From NCBI GenBank assembly GCA_964247055.1, contig OZ176056.1, positions 1,054,001 to 1,118,000 of the forward strand: DNA of 64,000 nucleotides, given 5' to 3'. Shown piece after piece: positions 51,386-63,469 of the stretch. The position numbers and the translations under genes are program-made. Source of the DNA: Paragordius varius (Eukaryota > Nematomorpha). The first letter of the stretch is position 1; each line of letters opens with the position of its first letter. The notes beneath the pieces were generated by a model. The model had not been told where the DNA came from, searched no databases, and saw only the letters and a list, made by a program, of their open reading frames with translations.

Positions 51386-52559
51386 ATGTAAACTGTAAAC
51401 TACACATCTCCGACCAATAATATAATATTTTTTTATTAACATAGGTAATCAATTATGAAAAAACGATCCCAGATATAAATTTGATGTCCCCACTCTATAA
51501 TGAATGATCTATCTAAACTCAGTAGTTGGAAATAAAACTCCGCTAAAGATTAGATATAAATGAAAGATTAATTATAAAATCAATGCAAAAATATATTTTT
51601 TAGTTTGTATATATGATAATTTCCAGATTCCCAATAATAATTATTGTTGTCACATATGTCATTGTCCTTAATGAAATTAATATTCTAATATCCCTTATTT
51701 ACATAATTTTTCATCAGTAGAAAAAAATTAACATGATTTGTTAGTTAAGCAATCTATATATTTATAAAAATGGACTACCCTATCCCTATCATATTCTAGA
51801 AAATTTATTCCTTTCTAGAGTTTTTTAATTTGTTCTCATATACTGCCATAAAAAACAAAATTATTTATTGAAAACGCTAGATTAAAAAAAATAAATAAAT
51901 TAATGCAAATAATATGTGCCTTGCTTGATATGATCCAATATAGAAGAGATAACTGTTGAAAATTATATATTCTTATAAAATTGGCTAAGATATATATATG
52001 CATAAATATGTAGGGGGAACAATTTTGCCAGTTAATTGAATCAGAAATATACTTATAGTGTGCAATGTAACACCACAATATTATTGATTTTTTTGGAGAA
52101 AATAAAAAATGATTGTTATGCATTTTGGTACTAAATCGTACTTAATTAATTAATTAATTTGAAATACTTCTAAATCAATTGGTTAATATAAAAGCAGCAA
52201 TGAAAAAACTCACAACTTGTTAAACAACCAAATTTATACCTGTTAAATGCATAATTTTAAAATATAAAATTTGGTATCCTTCTATTTTGTACTTAAAAGG
52301 TTTAATCATTTATTTTTAATATTTTTGGTATCACCTAATTATGAAGGAATTATTTATCATATTTACATCGGCTTTTACGCAATTGGCCCATCTATCTCAG
52401 GTAATACATGAATGCCTGCCAAAAAAGTAATTGCCATTTGCGGTAAGTTATTCGTTAAGGCATTTTTCAACTTTTTCGAAAAAGTGCTGCTTTGTGTGAG
52501 TGTGCCTTATTAATACAAAGTATTAAGACGACGCTGGTCAGTTAGTATGAGGTAGAGTT

Positions 52560-53000
52560 TTCAATCCATGTAATTCTAAAATGTTTTTAAGTAGTTTTTC
52601 TGTAGGAAACGGAGAAAAATTACCTTGCACGTGTCTAAAGAATTGTCGTTTTTTGATTAATGCATGGTTTATATCATCAATTGTTAATGCGTTGCGTATT
52701 AATGGTTTAGCTGGTCTTTAAAAGCATTAATACATAAAAGCGCTCTAATATATCGGACCTATGTCGAAGCATTGTGGCCATGTTGTTGATGGAGCTGTTT
52801 GGCAAGGTCAAAACCATGTTTTTGTATGTAATAAAGCCACTACTCATCACCAATATTGATTTCTTTTCGTGGCGTTAAATCTATTCAAAAGTCTCCTTGG
52901 ATTTTCGATTTTATGTTTGTGTGGCAGAGGCATAATTTGCATTTCTGTCGCCCCCTCAATTTTAATGCAGTCCCTTCATTTTTAGAAAAATTATCAAATT
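52560..53000 (-). pseudogene. Degraded protein-coding remnant of unknown family
   Basis: Richer in GC than its surroundings. On the minus strand, separate frames read RQKCKLCLCHTN, then WLYYIQKHGFDLAKQLHQ followed by HGHNAST, then DDINHALIKKRQFFRHVQGN followed by FSPFPTEKLLKNIL. They are broken by stops and frame changes. No start, splice sites or inverted ends were found, so it may be a decayed transposon gene or a dead host gene. Confidence 0.35.
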
Positions 53001-53464
53001 TAAACCGTGGACATGACCACACATAAATGGGTGATTTTTTTAAGTACATTTTTTTTTGAAATATTAAAATTTTTTGAAATCCGACTTTTCCATTGATATT
53101 ACAACTTTAACATTTTACACAATGTTTCACATGTTATAATTAATGGAGCTAGTTCACCATATGCTTCTGCCAAAAATCTATGATATGAAAAGGGTATTTT
53201 TCGATGGCTGTGCGTGCGCGAATGTTCTTTTTAGGCATATTCGACATGATTGCTGAATAATAAAAAACGCTAGTTTTTGACAAACTCACCTTTTGTGTTT
53301 TTATCGTTTAATGATGAACGAAATGGCTTGTGTGTCAAATTAATCAGTTGCAAACTTTTTGCCTAAATCTTTATAGTTAAACCGTTAATAACGTACGACT
53401 ACATACCCCTAATGTACATCTTATACAAAAATTATATGATCAAAATATTATTTGATGTTATAAA

Positions 53465-53710
53465 ACAGGGCTTCAAACCGGAAACACATGAAACCGGAAC
53501 CTGGTTTCTGAGATTTCACAAGGAAGCGGTTCCAAAATTTAATAAATTACCCCGGTTTCATTTTCATTAGCCTGCTGGGTCCGGTTCCAACCGTTCAGAC
53601 CAGTTGAGTTTAGGTTCCTGAGGAAGTAAAACCAGAACCGGGTTGATTCCAACCATACGAAACTGGTTCCTGCTGAAATATCATGAACTAAGCTCCGGTT
53701 CAAAGCCCTT
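53465..53710. repeat. Imperfect 'accggttcc' low-complexity repeat
   Basis: The motif aaccggttcc and variants recur more than ten times on both strands over about 250 bp. The minus-strand open frame here is a by-product. Confidence 0.5.
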
Positions 53711-53762
53711 TCCTTTGTATACATTTATTAACATATAACTGGTAGGTTTATTTAAATTTAAA

Positions 53763-53990
53763 GTATACTATTCAACCTTGAACAATTCATATTCACCCTC
53801 GAACAATAATTCACCCTCAAATAAAATATATGTTTAAGATTAAAAAATTTTTAAAAAATAAAAATTTTGTTTTAAATTATATACTGAAAAAATAATAAAC
53901 TCTGCCATATGGATATATTTTATATTAATATGAGTTATATTAAATCGACAATTTATTTTTAGGGGGAATTTGAATTGTAAATGGTATATC
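53763..53990. mobile_element. MITE family B copy
   Basis: TATACTATTCAACCTTGAAC at the left and GGAATTTGAATTGTAAATGG-TATA at the right. Confidence 0.75.
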
Positions 53991-54664
53991 AAAAGTAGGA
54001 GTTAACCCATAATAATTTAGAGTGAATAAACATATGCAAATCTATGTTTATTCTTCTCTTAAAATCCATTCTTATTCTGAATTTCCAGAAATTTATGTTA
54101 AAATCTTGTCCTTTGCCATATGTGTTTTATTATGTACAAATTCGCAAGTAATTATCTATATACCGTGATGAAACAAAACTTCTCATAAAAAATTTGTAAT
54201 AAATATCCATCAATACCATTTGTATGAGGATTCACCATTAAATGGCGGTGTACCCGTTTATTTTTTCCCCAATCTTTTCTTGATCTGGCTAATTCTATAG
54301 TTAGATTCGAGGTATAGGGTCTATCGGATTTAGCTGGTAGTAATCGAGTAATTTTTCATAGATGTGGGTATCTTGCCGTCTTTCAACATGTCCAGACCAT
54401 TGTAACCGGAGATTCCTGGTGAGGAATTTCACAGTTTGGAAAAAAATTTAACTCTTATTTAATATCAATCGCTAACTAACTAGTTTCAAAAATATATATA
54501 ACCTTATTAATGCCATTTATTAAATTGCAAAGTATAAATATATGGAATAATTTTATATGGGTAGAATAATAAACAATTATAATAAACAATCGGTAATTAT
54601 AAATTAAAATCAGCGAAAAATATATATTGTCCTTTATAAATAGATCAGTAGTAAATTATATAAA

Positions 54665-57600
54665 TTAAACAACATCAACATAAGTGTAATGCGGTTTCGC
54701 TTTTAAACTCAGAGAACTCAAATGTTCGGCTTGGACTTGTTTCAAACCTTCACGGAACATGCCTATCATATTATATAAATTTAAAAAATAGATATACAGT
54801 AAAAATTGAATTATACGGGGACAAAACGTAAAAATATAAGGACAAATATTTTTTTCTAAAAGACAACCAAACTTTTTAAAATAATCTTTCCCATATAAGC
54901 TATTTAGTGTTACAATTGTAAAATATAGAATTGATTGTGTTAGTATTATATATCTCTATTTCACACTTTGCTATTTAAAACAATGAGTTATATTGATATA
55001 AATCTGGATTTAAAAAGTTTGGTTGTCTTTTAGAAAAAAATATTTGTCGTTATATTTTTACGTTTTGCCCGTATAATTTTAGTTTCTACTGTAAAATGGA
55101 CATTCTTTAAACATATAAAAAAAATTAGTTTACTTTACCGTATTTATAATGGTTTCATCACAGTTAAATTTGCTTGGATAAAATGTATAAATAGGTATAA
55201 ATTAAAATTCTAATTTTTAATATAGAGCCAAAATAAAAAGGTAAAAAATTGGCAGTTTTATACAATGTCATCGATACTGAGCGATTAATCTAAATATTTT
55301 GATAAAATAAAGCCAATTAATTATGTCAAATTAAGGTTGTGAAAATTTTATGAATGTTACCTAATTTAAATTAAACAGCTTTAATCATATATGTTCGCTA
55401 CATAAAAAATTAAAAATTTCAAGAATATTGAGTTTATATAGATATGACACATTTGTATTGCAACTCTTATATAAAAAACAGTTAGTTTTTAACTTTACTT
55501 TTACGCCTAAAATTCTAACGTAAATATAATTTTATTTGAAAAGATTTTTTTAAATAAAAAACCTTGTAACTGTTTATTAGCTGCCATAGTTTTATAAGAT
55601 TCCTTTCCTGCATAAATATCATTTTGAGAGGAAGCAAAACTAGACCGTTTACTATTTGTGCTTAAGGCTGGCGATGAAGTATTAATTATTGCTTTTACAA
55701 AATTATTCTTTTCTTGTGGTTTTTGCATCATTTTAAGACAATTTATATTGCTATTGTAATCAGCATTATCATTTAATGATGGTAAAATAATATTTGATTT
55801 ATTCGGTTGACTACTTTGATTGCCAGTATCATTCATAGAGTTACCTAATGAAAAAATTTGAAATTATAAACACCAAACAAAATCACGATAATATTTAAGA
55901 CAACCTTTCTATCGGATTGGGTTGTGTAATATGAAATATAATTTGTCATATAATTAAATTTTATTATATAACATTTACAGTTTCACCCTTGAACAACTCA
56001 AAACTCACCATAAAAACAATTATGTGTTTTCGAACTGTTATCAATATTTATATGAAATATATCTTTATGTCACAATTAATTTTGAATTGTTTAATAAGGG
56101 TGAATTTGAATTGTATGTGGTATTAACAAAAGAGCTATTAGGTTTTTATACAATCAAAAAAATTCTCCAATTATTTTTTGACTTAAAAGGCGAAAATTTG
56201 AAAAAAAAACAGTAATTAAAAAACCATTTAGCATTATAGAAATTTTAAACTCACAAAATATTTCAATCTAACAGAGCAAAACAAATTAATATTTAATGCC
56301 AAATAATTAAAAACATTTATTTTAGATTACTAACAAATGCAAGTTCAGTTCAAATATTTATATATATATATATTACCCATCAAAAGAAGATGATTGTTTA
56401 ATGGTGATAAATCCAACAAGGTACAGGGATTAGGATGAAATACCATTTTATTCATTAGTTTCGTGTAAGCTATTCCCAACTGTTGAATATTTCCTGAAAC
56501 TGAACTTAAATTATTTTCCAACGTGAATGGTAGGATATCTTTTGGAGTTAATTCTGATATAGAACGGGGTTCACATTCCCCAAACCATGATATGAGACAT
56601 TTAATTACTGTAAAAAGTACATACAACTTTATAAATTATTACAGTAAAAATTAGGCGTAAAATAATGTTGTAAAGAGTAAAAGTTAAAGTTTTTGTTATG
56701 AAACGCGGTAATTATGTTAAAATTTTCAATTTACCTTTAAATAATAATGACCAACTAATTACATTTCATCTTATACATACTATATTATAAATTAAAAATA
56801 TGGTTATAAATATTTGGAGATTGCGGTTTATTATAAAAAAAACTCTGATTTTTACTTTCTTATTTAAAGCCTTATCGTTTTGTTTAATTACATAAATTGT
56901 TAATCAAAAAATTATAATATGCCTAATAATTTGTATTAACAAATTATTTTATTGAAAATTTAATTATATATCCATAAAAAACAAAACAAAATCTAAACCA
57001 AAAATAAAAATATAATACTTTGTTCATTTTGAGTCGGTTTCTTAGATTTTGATTCTATGGCGGGTGATTTTTTTGCATTGGAATTGTTGGGTATTTGAGT
57101 TTTTTTACGAATTTCCAAGAGCTTTGCGGGCCACCACGGATAACCAGCTATTTTGCCCCAAACCAAATCATTCGGGTGTAAAATTAAACCTACGATATAT
57201 AAAAAATTTTTTTTATGGAATAAATTAAAATTCGTAACAATCTTTTTTTTGTTGAAACTATGTTAAATTAGATAACTGCAACCGTTTCAGAACCGAAACT
57301 GCGGTTTCGAAAAAAACAATTTTTATTTAGCCAATTTTTAGCACAGTGTTAGTCTGTTTTATATGTTTAACAAAAAATATTAATTTAAACTACTTTAGGA
57401 AAAAAATGATAAAAAATTTGTAGTTTATAACTTTAAAATCTTACGGTTATTATTTACCTTAATTTACTTGACTTATTGGTAAATTAATAATATGTAACAT
57501 AGATGATAAAAAAACTGGAATCAAATACGGTTTTATTTATTAAATAATAATATTAAAAGTAAGATTAAAAAATTTTCTACAAAGATTAGCTATTCATATG

Positions 57601-60600
57601 ACTGGAGAAGTTTTAAAAAGCGAATATATCTATAAAAAACATTTATAAAATTTAAATTTTTTAACATAATAATAATAATTAAAAAAATCACAAGTTACCT
57701 GGAATCTTGGGACACGTGACGGAATCCAATATGGCAGTGACAGGGCTTTGCATAGAATATAAAACATCATTCTGATTGGATTTTTTGGCCATTTTAGAGG
57801 CAAAAGAGGCGCATTTATTAATATTGGTTGTAGGTTTCGTTTCTCGCATTGTCAAAAGATGATTAGAGTTTGTTGAATTGTTGTTATGGGTTAATTTGAG
57901 CTTTTTATAAGTACCATTATTATCTATATTTGAAAAAGTATTTATGTGATAAGAAGGTACATCAATTTTAATCAAAGGTTCTTGCTCAAATTCAATCTTC
58001 AAATCGGTTTTTGGTGACGACAAATCCTTGAATTTTTCTAGGCTTAATAATGGTAGAGAGTTAATTTGCGGAGATTTGCCATTTGACTTTAAAGGGTTAT
58101 TATTGTTATTGCTTTTAGAGTCTGTGTCTATCATATATGCATGAAATAAAATATTAATAGGTACAAAGTTTTTTTTGGTTTATATTAAATATCAACTCTT
58201 TATCTGAGAAATGAAATAATAAATTAGGTGAAAAAGAAATTGATCAATTCAAAACTTTTGTTAAATTTCAAATTGATGAGTGAACACTAAATTATGAATA
58301 TTTTTATTAAGTAACTAATTTTGTTTTAAAGAAATTAAGATAATAAGATATGATATCAAAATTATTTCTTGAATATATCCAGATTTAATTTGAAAGTAAT
58401 CTCAATATTTACTCATTTTCATTATGCAAAACAAAGAATTATTTGGCATTCTTAAATTTAAAAATCCATTTTGCTAAATAAATAAATATATATATATTTA
58501 TTTAGAATTCAAATTCACTATTGAACAATTCAAATTCACCCTTGAACAATTCAAATTCACCCTTGAACGATTTAGATTCACCATTGAGCAATTCAAATTC
58601 ACCCTTGAACATTTAAAATTCTCCCTTGAATTATTCAAATTCACCCTTGAACAATTTAAATTTACCATTGACCAATTCAAACTCACCCGCGAACAATTCA
58701 AATTCACCCAAATAATAAATTATGTGTTTTCGAGCTAATATAACTCATTATTAATATGAAATATATTCGTATGGCATAGTTTATTTTTTTTTCAGTATGG
58801 TATTAATTTACGTAATCACATTTTGTATAATGATAAAAAAATAAAGGTAATTTCAAATCTCAAATAACACAATTTATTTTAGGGTGAATTTGAATTGTTT
58901 AGAGGTAGATTTAGATTGTTCAAGGGTTTTTGAATTGTTCAAGGGTGAATTTAAATTGTTCAAGGGTGAATTTGAATTGTTCAAGGGTGAATTTGAACTG
59001 TAAATGGTATATTATAACCGATCCAAAATTAAATAAATAAATGAATATTCAAAATGGTTAAAATACTAAACTACGCCGCGTATTATAAAATTCAAAATTG
59101 AAGACTTACTAGTTATAGAAATTGCAGTATTATGTAATGGTGCCTTGTACAATTGCGTTTTAACCAATTTACGGCCTCGTTTACTAAAACCTGTAACTAA
59201 GTTATTGCTAATTAATTCACCCATAATCATATTTTCGGGTGGCGATTCAATCTAAAAAATATAAGGTTAAAATGCGGAAAAAAAGTAAAAGACAATATTT
59301 TTTCTTAAACGAACAAACAGCCATACTTTTTTGTTTAAAGTTATGTTTTTTATTTATAATTTATTATAAATATAATTTTGTTAAAATCATAATATAAAAA
59401 AAGACACATCCCAATTTTTTAATATATTTTTTCATTTAAATTTTAAATTCTATTGAAAAAATATATCATCGTACAAAATGTTACCAAATTACATCTCTAT
59501 TCCTTATTTTTCAACTCATTATACAAGTTATATTAGGCTAAAAAACAAGATTTAAAAATATGGTTGTCTTTTAAAAATTTTACCACATTTTGGGTTAAAT
59601 GAAATGTATAAGCAAAGGCTCTTAAAAGCTAAAGTGATGATAATAAATTTTTTACTTATCAAATATAATTTTTAAACTATAAAATAAAACATTTTTTTCT
59701 AAGGATTTGACTTAATTATTAGAATATACTGTAAAATTGATTTTTTCTGTCATGGGGGCATTTTGTTTTTTTGATTCGATATTATCCAACAAGTCAGCGC
59801 AATTGTTGTCGCCATTATTTAAATTATTACAGGCTTCAGGGATATCAATAATTAATTGTCCATTACCATCCTCTTTCAAGGGGTACGAATCTTGGCTATT
59901 TTCCTCGCTATCATATAAAATTTCCAAATTATTTTTGGGATTTATTTTTTCTATTGCATTTTTGTTTTCAGAGTTTGAAATGACAATATAATTTGTGGGT
60001 GAATTCGATATATTATTCATATTATTTGATATTAATGGATTTGAATTATTTATAGTGTCTATGTTGTTTTTGTTTGCAATAGAAAGAGTTGATGGAGAAA
60101 TGTTTAAGCATTTACTACTTGGAACATTGAATGTGACTCGTTTCCTTCGTTTTTTACTATATATAGTGTTGGAACACATACAGTAAAAACTCAAATTATA
60201 CGGACAATAATTTTTTTCAAGATGAAAACCATCTTTTATAACCTTATTATCAATTTTATACTTTAGAAGATAGAGCAATGAGTTATATTTTTGAAAAGGG
60301 AGTTTAAAAAAGTATGGTTTTTTAGAAAAAATATTTGTCCGTATATTTTTAAGTTTTGTCCGTATAATTTTATTTTTTACTATATTTTTTGTTATATAGG
60401 TATAAAATATAATATGTATAATGCATGGATAAATTGTTTCATTATGTATAATATGAATGATGTATATAAATTTACTTTTAAGTTTACTGGTAATATTTAT
60501 TACAAATTTTTATATCTGAATAGATTAAGCCTAAGTTTTTGCTTATTTTTTTTATATACACCTGTCTTATTTTATTTTTAACTTTTATAATTGAACCGTT

Positions 60601-63456
60601 TATCTATCAATTTTTTCATTTTAAACCTATTCGTTTAAGTAATCGAAACCTTATAAATAATTTTCATCATTCAGGAACCGTATATCTTAATATATTTCTA
60701 AAAAAATATATTAATTTCAACAAGATTTTAACCTGTAATTAAATATATATAAGTTTGCTAAATTATAAAATACAATTTTTCCATTAAAAGTTTATAAATT
60801 AATAATTTTGTTGAATTGGAAAAAATAATTGAAACAAAGAAAAAAATAGTTTTGAAATATAATTTCAAATAAAAAATATATTATAAATAAGAAAAATTGA
60901 GTTAAAAAAATAAAATAAGTAATTACATGCAAAAAGTTTGGTTTAATCCAAAGTTAAAAAGTTTAAAGACCAACTTGAACTGTTCAATGACACTGTTGAA
61001 GTGCAAATGTATATAATATGTTACGAAAATATTTTTTTAAGTCGTAAATATTTTATACCATTTACACCTAATTTTTTCACCCTTAAACATTTCACAGCTT
61101 CGAGTTTTTTAGTTACAAAATAATCTTAAAATAAAATTGTGTAAATTCAAAAAAGCCCTATATTTTATGATATATGTTAAAAAAGAAAGCATTTTTCCTA
61201 ATTATTTATAAAATAACATAGTTTTTCCATAATTTTTAAAAACAGACATATAATTTAAAGGGTAATTTTTAAATATTTAGGGTGAATTAAATGGTTATAT
61301 AAAGTAAAAATTGAAGTTATACGGACAAAACGTAAAAATATAAAGACAAATATTTTTTTAAAAAAGACAACCATAGTATTTAAAACATAAATTATTCCTA
61401 GTAAAATACTAAAAACAAACCTAAATATAATTAATTATGATACCAATATACATCTATATTTTTATACTTTGGAAAGAATATAAAACAATGAGTTAAATTT
61501 ATATTAATCAAAATGTAAAAAGTATGGTTGTCTCTTTTTGTAAAAAATATTTGTCTTTATATTTTTACGTCTCAATTTATACTGTATAATTTACTTTTGA
61601 CGTTTAACTTTCATCATGCTGTTTTGTTGAAGTAATTTTGTATTTTGAGCAATTTCAATCCCACTGATTAAATTTGATGGATTTGTGTTGATTGATTTTT
61701 TCTTTAAACGAATTTTAATTTGCGGTTTCAGGCCGACAGTTGTTTGATTGTTATTTAAGGAAGGCGAAACAGCTAAGTTAAAAAAGAAATAAACTATAAA
61801 TTGATATTATACGGGGGCAAAACGTAAAAATATAAAGACAAATATTATTTTTAAATTATTAATCTTAATTGTTATAATGATAACTTATTGTTTGAAACAA
61901 CTATAAAGTATAGGAAATAAAGATGTAATTTTATAACAACACAAGCAATTTATGAGTATAAGATTGTAATTAAATTATTTTAATAGGATAAATTAAGGTT
62001 TAAAAATGTAACATTGTCTTTTAGAAAAAAATTTGTCTTTATATTTTTACGTTTTGTCCCTATAATTTCAATTTTTACTAAAACTATATATATATATATA
62101 TATATATATATGATTTGGTGAAACATTTATAAAAAAAATATCACATAAAACTTTACTTTTCTATAAACAATCAATTATCAGCTACAAAAATAGGGCAGAA
62201 AAAGACAAGACTGTTGTATGTCATTAAATATTTCCAGTTAAACAATTATTCAGGAAAAAAATTATATTTTTAAAAACTGGATATTTGTCAATTATTAATT
62301 GGCAATAATTTTTCATTATATACCATTTACAATTCAAATTCACCCCCAAATAATTTTTTTAAGATTATATTTTTATATATTTTAAAAAATAAAATTTTGT
62401 TTAAAATCAAAATAGTACTCAAAAAATAAAAAACTATGCCATAAAGATATATTTCAAAGTAATAATGAGTTATATTAGTTCGAAAACACATAATTTATTT
62501 TTAGAGTGAATTTGAATTGTTCAAGGGTGAATTTGAACTGTAAATGGTATAATTTAACGATATTGTAAATGTTTTTACCCAATTATTTTAGAAAGTAAAA
62601 CGTAATTCAAATACACTTCATCAAGGTATTATTATATGTTAAAAAATATTCAAAAGTGGTTAAATATTAAAATTTTTTAACTAAAATTAAATTCTATACC
62701 TTTGATTGGGCATACTGTGTAACAAGGAGCTTGTTTTTGTTTTACATCGTGATTTATATTAACAATGCTTTCATGAGAAGAAAGGTTATTTCTAGCACAA
62801 ATATCTGCTGGGTTTTGACAACTATTTTTGGCTGGTTTTCCAATTTTATAATTCATGAGGGAACTTAAGGCATTTTCTTCCCCTAAGAGCAAATGAATAT
62901 GAATATAAATTATAATTAATAAATGTTGATATAAAACAAAAAACTTTTTTCTATTGAAAAGTCCCGTTAATTAATTTAGAGGTTTGTTGTAAGAATGAAA
63001 CTGAAAACATAAAAATGTAAAAAATAAAAGATAAAAATTTATTAAATATAAACATAATAATACTATTTAAAACCTTACTATTTAAATGGAAAACATTGCT
63101 AGATATTTGATTTGTAAGAAAAAATCGAGGTTTATAAACTTTTTGATTAAAGTTGACAACACTTTAAAAAAAATAAAATTATACTTATAAGTGAGCCTTA
63201 TATTTCATAGAAGTAAAAGTAGTAAAAAATTATATAAATTCGTAAATTTCTGTTAATAATTAACATTGTCCACCCCATTCAAAATTGCGCAAACATTTCA
63301 CACCAAACTAAATATCGTGAAAAAAAAGTATTACTTTTAACGCTATCCTTCAAATCATTAATGTCAATAGGTGGGATTTTTGGCTTTTTGTCTTGATAAT
63401 AATACCCAGCGATCGTTTCCCCCAATAAAATCTGCCCAAAGTTTAATGGCTCTTTG
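54665..63456 (-). CDS. PWWP-domain chromatin protein, partial (5' end beyond window)
   Basis: Likely nuclear reader of methylated histone/DNA. Ten exons (minus): 63456-63335, 62882-62700, 61772-61595, 60156-59730, 59251-59110, 58127-57699, 57189-57019, 56607-56377, 55844-55563, 54762-54665; 753 residues visible, stop 54667-54665, every phase agrees. The PWWP domain is split by an intron: LHPNDLVWGKIAGYPWWPAK in exon 57189-57019, then KCLISWFGECEPRSISELTP and KDILPF in exon 56607-56377. A C-terminal PWWP after a long disordered region recalls PWWP2A/B, not proven. Exon 60156-59730 opens with KKRRKRVTFNVP; RVTF (60140-60129) fits the RVxF motif that docks protein phosphatase 1. A small basic block SKRGRKLVK, AT-hook-like, is in exon 59251-59110. 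Most other sequence is Asn/Ser/Lys-rich and probably disordered. The visible part enters at 63456 in phase 2, so at least one more exon lies upstream. Almost every intron holds a MITE. Confidence 0.88.
54797..55091. mobile_element. MITE family A copy in PWWP gene intron
   Basis: TA-CAGTAAAAATTGAATTATA at the left and GTATAATTTTAGTTTCTACTG at the right, 295 bp, near complete. It begins 34 bp from the last exon's acceptor. Confidence 0.9.
55967..56125. mobile_element. Short MITE family B copy
   Basis: ATAACATTTACAGTTTCACC and CTTGAACAACTCAAAACTC at the left; AAGGGTGAATTTGAATTGTA then TGTGGTATTA at the right. Confidence 0.7.
56360..56376. repeat. (AT)n run at a 5' splice site
   Basis: On the minus strand, the donor GTAATA of exon 56607-56377 runs straight into about 15 bp of AT. 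Confidence 0.8.
58498..59010. mobile_element. MITE family B copy with expanded 18-bp satellite arms
   Basis: The left arm (58505-58720) is about 11 tandem copies of an 18-bp unit, CAATTCAAATTCACCCTTGA. The right arm (about 58880-59000) carries about six inverted copies (CAAGGGTGAATTTGAATTGT), ending GTAAATGGTATATTA. The centre is the family's AT-rich core. An open frame with a six-residue period (CSRVNLN) in the left arm comes from the repeat. Confidence 0.9.
59290..59600. mobile_element. Decayed MITE family A copy
   Basis: AAAGACAATATTTTTTCTTA and CAGCCATACTTTTTTG at the left, AAATATGGTTGTCTTTTAAA at the right. Terminal repeats are mostly lost. Confidence 0.55.
60181..60382. mobile_element. 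Internally shortened MITE family A copy
   Basis: TA-CAGTAAAAACTCAAATTATA at the left, TTTTGTCCGTATAATTTTAT then TTTTTACTATA at the right; about 200 bp. It starts 24 bp upstream of the acceptor of exon 60156-59730. Confidence 0.85.
61055..61298. mobile_element. MITE family B copy
   Basis: TATACCATTTACACCTAATT at the left and AGGGTGAATTAAATGGTTATA at the right, with an AT-rich core. A family A copy follows at once. Confidence 0.8.
61303..61584. mobile_element. MITE family A copy
   Basis: AAGTAAAAATTGAAGTTATA at the left, ATTTTTACGTCTCAATTTAT then ACTGTATA at the right. Its right end is 10 bp inside the intron from the exon end at 61595. Confidence 0.85.
61797..62080. mobile_element. MITE family A copy next to (AT)n
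   Basis: TTGATATTATACGGGGGCAA at the left, TTTTGTCCCTATAATTTCAA then TTTTTACTAA at the right, followed by an (AT)n run at 62085-62111. Confidence 0.85.
62320..62550. mobile_element. MITE family B copy
   Basis: TATACCATTTACAATTCAAA at the left; TTCAAGGGTGAATTTGAACT then GTAAATGGTATAA at the right. Confidence 0.85.
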
Positions 63457-63469
63457 CTATATAGTATAA

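Noticed and set aside
53539-53724. 61-residue minus-strand frame
   Set aside because: Comes from the accggttcc repeat; no splice sites, start context or family match.
58498-58707. Minus-strand open frame with a six-residue period
   Set aside because: It is the translated 18-bp satellite of a family B MITE; no start context, no neighbours, period equals repeat unit.
59737-60186. Two hydrophobic plus-strand frames
   Set aside because: Antisense shadows of the Asn-rich PWWP gene exon 60156-59730, which has correct phases on both sides.
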